Shown piece by piece: positions 35,615 through 44,978 of a stretch of 64,000 nucleotides of DNA. A program made the position numbers and the translations under genes. The notes below the pieces were generated by a model. It had not been told where the DNA came from. It saw only the letters and a program-made list of their open reading frames with translations, and ran no database searches. Source of the stretch: JAYKJB01 sp035284745 [NCBI: Candidatus Sericytochromatia bacterium] (lineage in GTDB: Bacteria > Cyanobacteriota > Sericytochromatia > S15B-MN24); the NCBI GenBank assembly GCA_035284745.1, contig JAYKIL010000034.1, positions 62,001-126,000 of the forward strand, given 5' to 3'. The number at the start of each line of letters is the position of its first letter. Positions within the stretch are counted from its first letter, which is position 1.

Positions 35615-36483
35615 ACTGGCTGATGCCTCGTTGACGGCAGGTCGAGTCCTGTCAGCGAGACCGATAAATTCCACAGGGCCCGGGCCAATTCGTTGTTTTG
35701 GGCCTCCAAGCTGGGTTGACTCTGTGTGCATTTGACCCAGTAAGCGCCGCTGATGTTTGCAACGGCATCATCGACCGCGAGAAATACGCTGGTCTTCGCT
35801 CCTTGTTCTTCGTTGATCATCCAAGGGCGCGCCAGCCGTAAAAACCAAGACATCCAACGCGCTCCCCCGTGACCGAATTGAGTGGCCACAAAGCCGGGAT
35901 GGAGAGCATTGACGGTCATTGCTGTCCCTTTGAGGCGAGAGGCGAGTTCTCGTGAAAAGAGGATGTTGGCAAGTTTTGAGGCCTGATAGGCCTTCCATGG
36001 GTGATAAGGACGGCCATCGACGATTTTTTCCAGATCGATTTGAGCACCTTCGTGCGCCCGTGAGGCCACGTTAATGATTCGGCCTTGCGGGGCGCGTTGA
36101 ATGAGCGGCAGCAGTCGCAATGTCAGGGCGAAGTATGCCAAGTGATTCAGGGCAAAGGTGTTTTCGATTCCATCCGCGGTTCGGATATGACGATCGAAAA
36201 TGGCGCCCGCGTTATTAATCAACGCATCCAATTTTGCGCAACTCTCAAGGATTTCTTGCGCGGCACGTGCCACATCTTTCAGATGGCTGAGGTCTGCGAT
36301 GACTGTCGTCACCGTCGTGCCTTTTGCCGCCCCTAATGCAAGGGCTTCCTGGGCTGCTTGCTCCGTTCGTTGGGTGTCCCGCCCAACCAGAATGAGATTC
36401 GCGCCACGTTCAGCCAGTTCAAGGGTTGTGACCCGCCCGATCCCTCGACTGGCACCGGTGATTAAATAGGTTTTGTGAGCCAT
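35611..36483 (-). CDS. Short-chain dehydrogenase/reductase (retinol-dehydrogenase-like)
   Basis: A 290-aa Rossmann oxidoreductase. TGASRGIG is the NAD(P) motif, with R following the second strand (LVGRD) favouring NADP. NNAG and the catalytic YQASK are present, and VASRAHEGAQ supplies the Ser. The best start is the ATG at 36483: AGGAG lies 6 nt before it and directly abuts the alternative ATG at 36489. Similarity is to the retinol dehydrogenase/WWOX-like SDR group, but substrates in bacteria are usually unknown. It is divergent from the OmpA-like gene. Confidence 0.9.
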   Translation of the reverse strand: MAHKTYLITGASRGIGRVTTLELAERGANLILVGRDTQRTEQAAQEALALGAAKGTTVTTVIADLSHLKDVARAAQEILESCAKLDALINNAGAIFDRHIRTADGIENTFALNHLAYFALTLRLLPLIQRAPQGRIINVASRAHEGAQIDLEKIVDGRPYHPWKAYQASKLANILFSRELASRLKGTAMTVNALHPGFVATQFGHGGARWMSWFLRLARPWMINEEQGAKTSVFLAVDDAVANISGAYWVKCTQSQPSLEAQNNELARALWNLSVSLTGLDLPSTRHQPV

Positions 36484-36620
36484 TTCCATCTCCTGCGAGG
36501 TTGAGGATATCGCACGGTTGCGAACGTTCTAGTGGCGAGAGAGCGTCCCTATGGTATATGGTACACCGGCAGGGGTCTTTATACGGATGTCCTCAGGTGG
36601 CAGCAAACGGGGATGTATCA

Positions 36621-37640
36621 ATGAACAAATCTAAACAAGGCGGGTACGCAGACTACGATGATCCGGATTTCGATTCGGAATGGTTCGATGACGAGGCCTA
36701 TGATCGGGCCTTGGCCCAAGGGTATGATGACGACTCGTTGGAATCGAATGTTTCATCGCAGGTGCCGCCTCCGCGGGCGCGGCACGCTGCGCCTCCGAGC
36801 CGCACCCGTTCCGAGGCCGCCTCTCCTTTGCCGATGGCTCTGGCCGGTCTATTTGCTGTGGTCTTGGCGGCCAGTGCAGGTTACTATCTCGTGGCAAAAT
36901 TTGCCGGTTCGGGGCTGGCGCAACGTGTGCAGGCTGCCTATTCTGTTTTGCGTGGAAAGCCGTCGGCTCCCGCCCCGGAGAGTGAAGAGAAGTCATCCCC
37001 TGCTGCGATAAAAGAACCCGGTCCTTCTCCCGAATCGCCAACGACCTCTCCTGCTGCCGCAGCTGTTCCTGCACTTTTGCCCTCTGCGGCTCCGGCTGCA
37101 ACGACAACCACCGGGGCGGCCGATGGGGAATTACCCGTGGATGAATTCGGCCCGAGTGGTCCTTCGGCACCCTCTGTGGCTCCGGTCGATGTCGCGCCTT
37201 CGCCGGTCAAGAAACCCCCGTCCCCGAAGGCGATGACCCCGGGTGAACCCTCGTCCCCCCCGCGCCTGCCTGCCCAGGCGCGAAAGCCCGTCGGCTCCCC
37301 TTCGCTTCCCAGCCTGGCTCCAGAGGCTCTCCCACCGAAGCGTTTGAACCTGATTTTTGCTCCGAATGTGGTGGCAGTGACCACGGCGCAGGTGGAAGCC
37401 CTTTGGACTTTCATTGACTCTCTCGAAGGTCAATCGGGGCGCTTCTTGGTCCAGGGGTACTTAGGCTACGGTCGCCTGGCTCCTGCTCTGGCACAGCAAC
37501 GGGCCCAATCCGTTGCCGGTGTTCTGCGTCGCCATCTTGGCCGTTCATCTTCCTTGGTCGATGTCCGTGTTTCCGGTCGACCCGTTCAAGGGATAGCAGG
37601 GCGCAAGGTGGAAGTCATCTTCACGCCGTCGGCGCCGTGA
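36621..37640 (+). CDS. Membrane protein with acidic tail and C-terminal OmpA-like domain
   Basis: A 339-aa protein from ATG 36621 (GGGGA upstream). Order: Asp/Tyr-rich acidic N-terminus (about 8-48), Pro/Arg patch, one transmembrane helix (about 72-92), a Pro/Ala/Ser-rich linker of about 130 residues, and an OmpA-like C-domain (about 240-339; LNLIFAPNVVAVTTAQVEALW, LVQGYLGYG, QQRAQSVAGVLRRHLG, RKVEVIF). OmpA domains bind diaminopimelate in peptidoglycan using an Asp and an Arg; here the usual GYxD Asp reads GYLG and only the terminal Arg is obvious, so binding may be altered. The layout mirrors the SPOR protein at 6785-7849. It is 34 bp upstream of the pentapeptide-repeat gene. Confidence 0.68.
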   Translation: MNKSKQGGYADYDDPDFDSEWFDDEAYDRALAQGYDDDSLESNVSSQVPPPRARHAAPPSRTRSEAASPLPMALAGLFAVVLAASAGYYLVAKFAGSGLAQRVQAAYSVLRGKPSAPAPESEEKSSPAAIKEPGPSPESPTTSPAAAAVPALLPSAAPAATTTTGAADGELPVDEFGPSGPSAPSVAPVDVAPSPVKKPPSPKAMTPGEPSSPPRLPAQARKPVGSPSLPSLAPEALPPKRLNLIFAPNVVAVTTAQVEALWTFIDSLEGQSGRFLVQGYLGYGRLAPALAQQRAQSVAGVLRRHLGRSSSLVDVRVSGRPVQGIAGRKVEVIFTPSAP

Positions 37641-37674
37641 GAGCAGAACCCAGAACAACCTTTGAGGTGAGAGT

Positions 37675-39111
37675 TTGGAATTTGTTATCCACAGACGTGA
37701 CCCACATCGCCAAGAGGTTTTTCGCATTGACGATCCGCGAGGAACCTGGCGATCGGTGGTTGAGCGCGCCGTCGAGAGCGGGGTACCTCTTGATGATGTT
37801 AACCTCTCGGAGAGAGATCTGGCAGGCCTGTCGCTCTCGTCGGCCTCCTTGCGGCGTGCACATCTGACCGGCAGTAACCTGCATCAAGCCAAACTGGTCG
37901 GAGCGATTCTCACTGACGCCCAATTGGGGGGCAGCGACCTCGACTGGGCCGATCTTTCGGAGGCTGACCTCAGCGGTGCGTTTTTAGGGCACGCGGATCT
38001 TTCCTACGCGAACCTCTCGCAGGCGATTTTGTATCGGGCAGACCTTTCAGATTCTGTTCTCGTCGGGACCACGCTGTCAGGTGCCAATCTGCGGGAGGCG
38101 AAATTGAGAGCACTGAATCTTGCCGGCTTGAATCTTGTGGCGGTGGACCTTCAGGGCGCTGATCTGACAGGGGCCAATTTGTCCAGAACGGACTTACGCG
38201 AGGCCAATTTGACAGGAGCCAAATTAGAGGGAGCACTTTTGGGTGGCGCCAACTTGTCGGGTGCCAACCTCCGGGGAGTCTGGGCGTCGCAGAGTTGTTT
38301 GGCAGGCGCAAATTTTTCGGGGGCCGACCTGACAGGTGCCGATATGAGCAAGGCAGATTTATCGGGAGCCTGCTTGTCTCAAGCGACCCTGCGGGGAGTC
38401 AATTTTGTGGATGCGAATCTTCGCTGGGCTGAAATGCCTGAGGTTTTGATGACTTATGCCAACCTGACAGGGGCTCGTCTGCAGCGCGCGAACCTGTCTG
38501 GAGCGTCGTTTACCCAAGTGTTGTCAGGAGGGGGATGGGCGCGTTCGAGTCTCGAGGGTGCTTGTTTTGATGATGCGCAACTTTTTGAGGCCAATTTGAG
38601 CCGGCTCGATTTGTCGCGGGTGAGCTTTCAACGAACCAATTTGATTCGTGCGAATCTCAGCTTTACGCGTTGTTTTGAGGCGAACTTCAATCAGGCGCGC
38701 ATGAGCGGCGCAGCACTTCATCGGGCGCAATTGAACAAGTCTGATATGTATCGAATTGACGCTCGGCGGGCCGATCTTCGAGAGGCTAATTTGTCCTTGG
38801 TGGACCTGACGGAGGCTGATCTCAAAGGCGCTGACCTGTCCGAGGCGAACTTGAGGCGGGCCAACTTGACACGCGCGAATTTAGGCCTGTGTGGACTGGT
38901 GAATGCAAACCTCACGGAGGCAAATTTGACTGAAACCTACATGGGTGAGGCACGGATGGAGGGGGCTCTCCTTGATCGGGCCACTTTGAGTGCCACCGAA
39001 TTGAGCGCCCGCCAGGCGGAAACTCAACCAAGTGCCCGCCTGCGGGAGGCTCGCAGGCGAGCGATGTCATCCAGGGATATTGGACGAAATCAGCCTGGCG
39101 GGCGACAATAG
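37675..39111 (+). CDS. Large pentapeptide-repeat protein
   Basis: A 478-aa protein. From about residue 40 to 445 it is almost entirely A(D/N)LxX pentapeptides (ADLSGA, ANLTGA, ANLSGAN), which fold as a right-handed quadrilateral beta helix. The short N-terminal domain (FVIHRRDPHRQEVFRIDDP) is a separate fold. The C-terminus is charged. Known members mimic DNA (MfpA/Qnr) or have unknown structural roles; the length here is beyond Qnr. There is no signal peptide. The start is TTG 37675 with AGGTGA 4 nt upstream. It probably shares a transcript with the OmpA-like gene. Confidence 0.88.
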   Translation: MEFVIHRRDPHRQEVFRIDDPRGTWRSVVERAVESGVPLDDVNLSERDLAGLSLSSASLRRAHLTGSNLHQAKLVGAILTDAQLGGSDLDWADLSEADLSGAFLGHADLSYANLSQAILYRADLSDSVLVGTTLSGANLREAKLRALNLAGLNLVAVDLQGADLTGANLSRTDLREANLTGAKLEGALLGGANLSGANLRGVWASQSCLAGANFSGADLTGADMSKADLSGACLSQATLRGVNFVDANLRWAEMPEVLMTYANLTGARLQRANLSGASFTQVLSGGGWARSSLEGACFDDAQLFEANLSRLDLSRVSFQRTNLIRANLSFTRCFEANFNQARMSGAALHRAQLNKSDMYRIDARRADLREANLSLVDLTEADLKGADLSEANLRRANLTRANLGLCGLVNANLTEANLTETYMGEARMEGALLDRATLSATELSARQAETQPSARLREARRRAMSSRDIGRNQPGGRQ

Positions 39112-39144
39112 CGGTCAAGCGTTGCCACATTTTGAACGTGGAAC

Positions 39145-40782
39145 GTGCCGCGGTGGTTGATACCAACAGCCACGAAGCATATCGTGTGGAGCGAGTCATT
39201 GAAGACGCTGGATTGGTTCGTTGTTGTTGTCTATCTGCTCTTCATGCTTGGAATGGGGTTTTGGCACGCGCGTCGCAGCACGGATCTTAAGGAGTATTTT
39301 TTAGCGGGCCGGGTGATTCCGTGGTGGGCTGCCCTGTTTTCGTTGGTCGCTACCGAAATCAGTGCCGCGACATTTTTAGGGGCACCCGAACAAGGCTTGA
39401 CTCGCGATATGTCGTATCTCCAGTTTTCAGTGGGGACGATTGCGGCCCGTTTTGTATTGGCTGCCTTCTTCATTGGCGCTTTTTATCATTTCAAGGTTTA
39501 CACCATTTACGGGTTTTTACTTGAACGATTCGGCCTGGCCACCAATACGACGACCGCTGCGGTTTTTTTGGTAGGGCGTTTGTTTGCTGACGGCTCTCGG
39601 CTATTTATTGCTTCGATTGCCATCAACGTGGCGACGGGCATCAGTATGGGGTGGTCCATCATTATTTTCGGCCTGACGACGCTGGCTTATACGCTTGCGG
39701 GCGGTATGACAGCGGTGATATGGACGGATGTCGCGCAGGCTGTGGTGATGTTGGTTGGCGTGACGGCCTTGGTTTACAGTCTTTGGAGTCAAATTGGGAT
39801 GTCAGCCGGCGCGGTCTTCGCGACCTTGTCGGAGGCCAACAAATTCCAGATTTTTGACTTCTCGCTGTGGATGAACGATGGGCGTTTTGCGCCACTATTT
39901 AATCCTTATCACGCGTTACCGGCCATCGTCGGTGGGTTTTTCCTCACGATGGCGACCCACGGAACGGACCACGATATGGTCCAACGATTGTTGACCTGTC
40001 GTGAGAGCAAAGATGGGAAACGCTCGATGTGGGTGAGCGGCTTTCTGGGGCTCTCGTTTACTGTGGTTTTCATATTTATCGGACAGTTGCTGTTTTTGTT
40101 CGTGCAAGGATTGCCTGCGGGGCATCCGATGCTTCAAACCGCCGAACTGCTGAAGGCGGAAGGGCGAAATGGACATTTTCTGCTGTACTATGTTCTGAAT
40201 TATCTGCCCGCGGGACTCGCCGGGCTTGTTATCGCATCTCTGCTGGCATCCGCGATGTCGACTTTGTCGTCTGCGTTGAACGCGATGAGCGCCACTTTTA
40301 TTGCTGACTTTTACCAGCGATATTGGGTCAAGGATGCGTCATCAACGCATTACGTGAAAATGTCACGATGGATGACCGCCGGTATTGGTTTGACTTTGAT
40401 CGGTGTTGCGTTGCAGGTTTTGCGATTTTACGAGGCCAATCCGAAGACGGACTTGTTATCCATCGCGCTTGGTGTCATGACCTTTTTCTACGGTGCGTTG
40501 TTGGGTATCTTTTTGGTGGCGTTTCTCTCTCGCACCCGGGGCAATACGTGGTCGAACATCGCGGGCGCCGTGGCGAGCATTGGGACCATCATTATCCTGA
40601 AGTCCAATACCGAGCTGGCGTGGCCCTGGTTCATCGTGGTTGGTACCCTTGTGACGATGGCCATTGCTTTGCTGGGAAAAACGGCCGTGGAGGTCAGAGA
40701 ACGCTACGCGCAGTCGTCGGCCGACGCCTTGGCGGAGGCGCAAAGGGAACTGTTGGGGACCGGTGCCTCGACCCAGGGGTAA
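39145..40782 (+). CDS. Sodium:solute symporter (SSS family)
   Basis: A 545-aa polytopic membrane protein with about 13 hydrophobic helices. Family signs include the first helix LDWFVVVVYLLFMLGMGFW, STDLKEYFLAGR, SLVATEISAATFLGAPE, the central TLAGGMTAVIWTDVAQ, and ASLLASAMSTLSSALNAMSAT which lines the Na+ site. Substrates in this family range from sugars to amino acids, proline, sialic acid and urea; the sequence does not settle it. The GTG start at 39145 has weak support, and GTG 39184 is an alternative. The next gene starts 4 bp after its stop, so they probably form an operon. Confidence 0.92.
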   Translation: MPRWLIPTATKHIVWSESLKTLDWFVVVVYLLFMLGMGFWHARRSTDLKEYFLAGRVIPWWAALFSLVATEISAATFLGAPEQGLTRDMSYLQFSVGTIAARFVLAAFFIGAFYHFKVYTIYGFLLERFGLATNTTTAAVFLVGRLFADGSRLFIASIAINVATGISMGWSIIIFGLTTLAYTLAGGMTAVIWTDVAQAVVMLVGVTALVYSLWSQIGMSAGAVFATLSEANKFQIFDFSLWMNDGRFAPLFNPYHALPAIVGGFFLTMATHGTDHDMVQRLLTCRESKDGKRSMWVSGFLGLSFTVVFIFIGQLLFLFVQGLPAGHPMLQTAELLKAEGRNGHFLLYYVLNYLPAGLAGLVIASLLASAMSTLSSALNAMSATFIADFYQRYWVKDASSTHYVKMSRWMTAGIGLTLIGVALQVLRFYEANPKTDLLSIALGVMTFFYGALLGIFLVAFLSRTRGNTWSNIAGAVASIGTIIILKSNTELAWPWFIVVGTLVTMAIALLGKTAVEVRERYAQSSADALAEAQRELLGTGASTQG

Positions 40783-40786
40783 TTGA

Positions 40787-41599
40787 ATGGAGCAACCTTT
40801 CTTCCTTGCGCGATCGTTTGCTTTTGCCGTTATTTTGGCGGCCATCGGCAATTTTGGGGTTGCGCGTTCTGCTTGCGCATACCCATCGAGTTTGATATTC
40901 GCTCCCTCAGGGGATGTGATGTCCCAGGGCAGCACCCAGGTGTTTTTCTACAACGCTTTTTACGGCACGGCGGTCGATGCTTGGACTGGTTTTAATGTCG
41001 GTGTCATCCCGCGATACCCATACGGCACCAGTGGCCTGGAGTTTGGTGGGGTGGAAATGGGTGTGGACGTTTTTGCTTCACCCGGCAATGATCCGGGCAT
41101 TAAGCCCATTGGTAATATCAAAATTGGCCTGCTGAATGAAGCGGGGGCCGTTCCAGCTCTTGCGATAGGTTATATGTCTTGGGCCTTTTTACATCGAGAC
41201 CGCAGTTTGAATTTCTCCTACCTTTCGGCCTCGAAAGCCGTGATGTGGGGGAAAAATGATTTGGGCCGCGCGACGTTAGGCTTGGCTCACACCATGCCGA
41301 CTTCGCCTGACGCTTTCAAACCGACGTGGCCGCTACCGGTGGGGAATCAGGCATTGATGGGAGGATGGGAATTTCCATCGATCGGCCCTTTTTCATTTGC
41401 CATTGATACGGTGGGGGGCGTGAGCGAATTGTCGAGCACCTGTCTGGTTCTCAATCTGGAGATAGTGCCGGGTACCTTTGCATCGGTCGGTTACACCATC
41501 TCTCACAATCGCTCTATCAATTCGGCGGACGCGTATTTTCTGCAGACCTACACAGACTTCGATTTCTCGAAGGCCATCGCGCCCAAACGATTGAATTGA
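40787..41599 (+). CDS. Secreted, beta-rich protein of unknown function following the symporter
   Basis: A 270-aa protein with a signal peptide (about 1-31, ACAYPSS cleavage region). The mature part is rich in Gly, aromatic residues and alternating hydrophobic strands (FNVGVIPRYPYG, VGVDVFASPG-type, IKIGLLNE, FASVGYTISHN), suggesting an outer-membrane barrel or lipid-facing beta structure. I do not recognise the family. It sits 4 bp behind the SSS symporter, so it may support uptake of the same solute across the outer membrane; this is inference from position only. Confidence 0.62.
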   Translation: MEQPFFLARSFAFAVILAAIGNFGVARSACAYPSSLIFAPSGDVMSQGSTQVFFYNAFYGTAVDAWTGFNVGVIPRYPYGTSGLEFGGVEMGVDVFASPGNDPGIKPIGNIKIGLLNEAGAVPALAIGYMSWAFLHRDRSLNFSYLSASKAVMWGKNDLGRATLGLAHTMPTSPDAFKPTWPLPVGNQALMGGWEFPSIGPFSFAIDTVGGVSELSSTCLVLNLEIVPGTFASVGYTISHNRSINSADAYFLQTYTDFDFSKAIAPKRLN

Positions 41600-41651
41600 T
41601 ACAACAAATGGTTGGAACGTTGCTATTCCCCGCGAAGAGGGCCTGGATGTC

Positions 41652-43907
41652 GTGAAACTATTTCATAAAACCTTGGCCGCAGTCGCACTGACGATTTTCG
41701 TTTTGGTCATATTTCTGTCGTTTTTCTGGCGCGATACGTTGATGGCTTCCTACAACTCCTTCGAACGGGTTGAAATGAAACTCCATATCGAGAGAGCCCT
41801 CAACACGCTTCTTAACGACGCCCGTGAGCCCTCTACGCGTCTGAATGACTGGGCTGCCTGGGACTCATCGTGGCGTTTCATGCAGGATCAGGAGAAAGGC
41901 TTCATCGAGAATAACTTTCCCAAGCCGTTTACCCTGACCGATATCGGGATGCACATCGTTGTGTTCGTGAGCGAAGACGCCGTTATTAAGCATTCTCTGG
42001 CGGTGCAACCCGTGGGAACCCCTGAATGGCAACCCTTGCCCGAGGGGTTCAAGCCCCACTTGCGGCAGGGCGCCCCGTTGGTGACCCACCGCGCCTTGCA
42101 ATCGCGAGTTGAAGGGTTTGTGGTGACCCCGGAAGGAATATTGGAGGTGGGCTCTCACCCCATCACGCACGGCGACAAAACCGGCCCCGCTCGTGGGTCT
42201 TTGATTTTTGCAAGTTATTTAACGCCCGAAAAGATTCAGCGTTTAGGCTCTTTGATTAACTTACCTTTCAAAGTCTGGGCACTGAATGATTTGACGCTGG
42301 GGTCCGAGTTGGCAGCGGTTCGCGAGCGACTGACCGCCGGTGCCGACGGACATTTAGAGATAGTCGCTCGAGACGAGGAAGAAGTGACGGGCTATGCCTT
42401 GGTGAATGATATCTACGGTCAGCCTGCGTTTCTGGTGAGCGCTGCCGTTCCGCGTTCGATCTATCAACAAGGTTTGAAGACGGTTCGGCAATCGCTCTTT
42501 TTATTGAGTTTCACCGGGATTTTGTTTGCGGTTCTCAATATGTTTCTTCTTCGCGGGATCGTGTTGAAGCGTTTGGCTCACCTTTCGGACCAAGTGGCAG
42601 AAATTGGTTCGCGCGGCAATCTCGCTGCGCGCGTCGACGTTTCAGGGGGCGATGAAATTGCGACTGTCGGTCAGACCGTCAACGGAATGCTGACACAATT
42701 AGAAAGCAGCCAGGCAGCATTGTTTGAGTTGGAAGCGTGGCGAAAAGGCGAGCAACGTTACACAGATTTGATGGACGCCTCTCCAGCCTTTGCGCTGATT
42801 ATCTCATCAGGCACCATTGTGTATGCGAATCCGAATGCTGCCCGCGGTTTTGGCTATGAACATTCCTCACAACTGTTGGGCCGTTCCCTGACAGAGTTGT
42901 TGATCGCGGGCGAGCCCACTCAAACCTTCTTGGCCGACATTTCTAAACTGTTGGCGGGGGAATTGTCGGTCCTTCGCATGGAGTTGAAAGCTGTTCATAC
43001 GGACGGCAAGATGATCGATTTGGAAGTTGCCGCTAATACGATGAGTTTCAAAGATGTGGCGAGTATTCAGTTGCTGGCGCAGGATGTGACGGAAACCAAT
43101 CAGGCCCAGGATCGCTTAACCCGTATGGGCAAAGAGATGGAAATTGCGACCAGAATCCAGACCGTTTTGGTGCCACAAGAATTACCTATTCAAAATTTTG
43201 ATCTGGCGATGGCATTACATACCGCGGCCGAGGTAGGCGGCGACTTAATTGATTATCTCCCGCAATCGGATGGCCGTTTCTGGCTGGCGATAGGAGATGT
43301 CACCGGACACGGTTTAACACCAGGCCTTGTGATGATGATGGCTCAAAGTTTTGTGACCGCTTACCTCTTGGACGCACCCGAACAGACTCCGACAGAATGT
43401 CTACAGCGCGTTAACGCGGCTTTGTTTCAGAACGTGCACGATAGAATGCAGAACGATAACTACATGACTCTACAGCTTCTGCATCATACGGGGGATGGTC
43501 ATTTTGTAGCTGCTGGGATGCACTGTGACATTCTTATTTGGCGCAGTGCGACTCAGCAAGTTGAACGTCTGGAGATCCCAGGATTCTGGACAGGACTTCT
43601 CAGGGATATCTCTGAAATGACACAGGACCTCGAATTTTCCCTCGAGCCGGGTGATATCTTGCTCTTATACTCCGATGGTTTGATTGAGGCCGCGAATCAA
43701 CACAATGAGCAATATGACATGGAGCGATTGGAGCAGGCTCTGTCACGTTATGCCTCGCTTCCTGTGTCGAGCATCAAGGAAGAAATTGTTGCCGAAGTGA
43801 AGGCGTGGCTGTTGGAACAGGCCGATGATATTTCGATCATTGTTCTGAGGCGATGGGAAAATGACGGGGGGCTTGCCCCGATTCAAGGAAGTGAACACTT
43901 CGCCTAA
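41652..43907 (+). CDS. Membrane CHASE4-HAMP-PAS-SpoIIE protein phosphatase
   Basis: A 751-aa signalling protein. Helix 1 (about 7-28), a periplasmic sensor resembling CHASE4 (about 40-270; LNDWAAWDSSWRFM), helix 2 (about 278-302), HAMP (about 302-355; ISVSGGDEIATVGQTVNGML-like), PAS (about 368-480; DASPAFALIISSGTIVYANPNAARGFGY) and a PP2C-type SpoIIE/RsbU domain (about 510-740; AAEVGGDLIDY, GDVTGHGL, LYSDGLIEA, DDISIIVL). Such phosphatases act on anti-anti-sigma STAS proteins in partner-switching control. No STAS or kinase partner gene is adjacent. The start is GTG 41652 with GAGGG upstream. Confidence 0.9.
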   Translation: MKLFHKTLAAVALTIFVLVIFLSFFWRDTLMASYNSFERVEMKLHIERALNTLLNDAREPSTRLNDWAAWDSSWRFMQDQEKGFIENNFPKPFTLTDIGMHIVVFVSEDAVIKHSLAVQPVGTPEWQPLPEGFKPHLRQGAPLVTHRALQSRVEGFVVTPEGILEVGSHPITHGDKTGPARGSLIFASYLTPEKIQRLGSLINLPFKVWALNDLTLGSELAAVRERLTAGADGHLEIVARDEEEVTGYALVNDIYGQPAFLVSAAVPRSIYQQGLKTVRQSLFLLSFTGILFAVLNMFLLRGIVLKRLAHLSDQVAEIGSRGNLAARVDVSGGDEIATVGQTVNGMLTQLESSQAALFELEAWRKGEQRYTDLMDASPAFALIISSGTIVYANPNAARGFGYEHSSQLLGRSLTELLIAGEPTQTFLADISKLLAGELSVLRMELKAVHTDGKMIDLEVAANTMSFKDVASIQLLAQDVTETNQAQDRLTRMGKEMEIATRIQTVLVPQELPIQNFDLAMALHTAAEVGGDLIDYLPQSDGRFWLAIGDVTGHGLTPGLVMMMAQSFVTAYLLDAPEQTPTECLQRVNAALFQNVHDRMQNDNYMTLQLLHHTGDGHFVAAGMHCDILIWRSATQQVERLEIPGFWTGLLRDISEMTQDLEFSLEPGDILLLYSDGLIEAANQHNEQYDMERLEQALSRYASLPVSSIKEEIVAEVKAWLLEQADDISIIVLRRWENDGGLAPIQGSEHFA

Positions 43908-43917
43908 GTCGGGGCAA
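43873..43917. terminator. Nested inverted repeat between convergent genes
   Basis: Arms TTGCCCCGA (43873-43881) and TCGGGGCAA (43909-43917) are perfect complements. The 27-nt interior holds a second inverted repeat, GAAGTG-AA-CACTTC. It spans the end of the phosphatase gene and the 24-bp gap before the convergent lipoprotein gene. It may act as a bidirectional terminator, but only a run of As (43923-43928) and no clear T-run follows. Confidence 0.4.
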
Positions 43918-43931
43918 CCGCCAAAAAACCT

Positions 43932-44978
43932 CTATCGCAATGGCGAGAATTGCCATCCTCGATGACGGAGAAGCCCGTGAGTTCCGCTCACGCGGTTGAG
44001 GATGGGCAGCGTATCTATCAAACCGGTGTTACGGTCGAAAATCTGGATTTGTCCGTTGCGCTCAAACAAAATACGCTCACATTGACCATCCAAGAATGCC
44101 GCACCGTAAACTTTTTGCCCATAGCCCAAGGTCGTCGGCCAACTCGAAGGGCCACTGTTCAAAAGTGCCAGGTTATCAATCATGCCGCTTTGGGTGTTAA
44201 GCACCTTGATGCGATCGCCTTGTTGGAACAGTAGACACCGTCCGTCACTGCTTAATTCAAATGCACGTAAAGGGTCTCTCGAGTTATTCAGGAATGGGAA
44301 AGAGAACTGTCGTCCGGTTCCCAAGTCGGTCAAAAGAATTTCATGGCCGCCGCTGCTGTAATTGCTGAAGGCGATGGCCCGCCCATTGCCTGCGAGGGAG
44401 AGTCCGTTTAGCACTCCCCTGGCTCGTCCCGCGGCGGGTACGATATAGTCTTGCTTGGTCGCCGTGTTGAGAATGTGAACCCGCCCCAAATCGTCGAGAT
44501 ACGTGAGGTTTCCGTAAGCATCTACATCCATCAGTCTGATATCGCTGCGCCGGTTGCTCAGTTCCGGAAACGTTTGAATGAGTTGAGTTTTTAAGTCGTA
44601 GATGCCTATTTCGCCCTGTTCCTCAAACACAGCGAATCGGCCCCCTCGACTGAGGCGAACATAGTCCGCGCCGCGTAGCGCGGGTATCTCAATGACGGTT
44701 GCGCGGCCTCGGTCCGCGAATGAAAGGATGGGGCGACGGGAATTGGCGCGAACAAAAGGGAGGAGGTCACCTCCAAACACCGTTCCCACCTCCCCAAATA
44801 CTGGATGTTGTTTTTTGAGGGGTTGAGTTGTCGGATACGTTTCGTTGCTTGATTTATTCAACAAAGTGCGAGTTGCCCCCGTGTCCTTTTGACGGGGGGG
44901 GGCCGTTGATTGGGCAACACACGCGACCAAAATGGTCATTGAGAGGGCGGCTACTCCGCTCTTCATCCATTTTTTCAT
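43932..44978 (-). CDS. Lipoprotein with WD40/TolB-like beta-propeller
   Basis: A 348-aa protein. ATG 44978 is preferred because AGGAG lies 6 nt upstream and abuts the ATG at 44984. A lipobox ending LVAC gives a lipidated cysteine at about 20. After a low-complexity linker (20-50) come propeller-like strands: LSRGGRFAVFEEQGEIGIYD, LDDLGRVHILN, LAGNGRAIAFSNYSSGG, LSSDGRCLLFQQGD and ERILFERNGQIQIFDRNTG. It resembles the propeller part of the lipoprotein at 3948-5366 in style but not closely in sequence. Function unknown; envelope location is likely. Confidence 0.68.
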   Translation of the reverse strand: MKKWMKSGVAALSMTILVACVAQSTAPPRQKDTGATRTLLNKSSNETYPTTQPLKKQHPVFGEVGTVFGGDLLPFVRANSRRPILSFADRGRATVIEIPALRGADYVRLSRGGRFAVFEEQGEIGIYDLKTQLIQTFPELSNRRSDIRLMDVDAYGNLTYLDDLGRVHILNTATKQDYIVPAAGRARGVLNGLSLAGNGRAIAFSNYSSGGHEILLTDLGTGRQFSFPFLNNSRDPLRAFELSSDGRCLLFQQGDRIKVLNTQSGMIDNLALLNSGPSSWPTTLGYGQKVYGAAFLDGQCERILFERNGQIQIFDRNTGLIDTLPILNRVSGTHGLLRHRGWQFSPLR

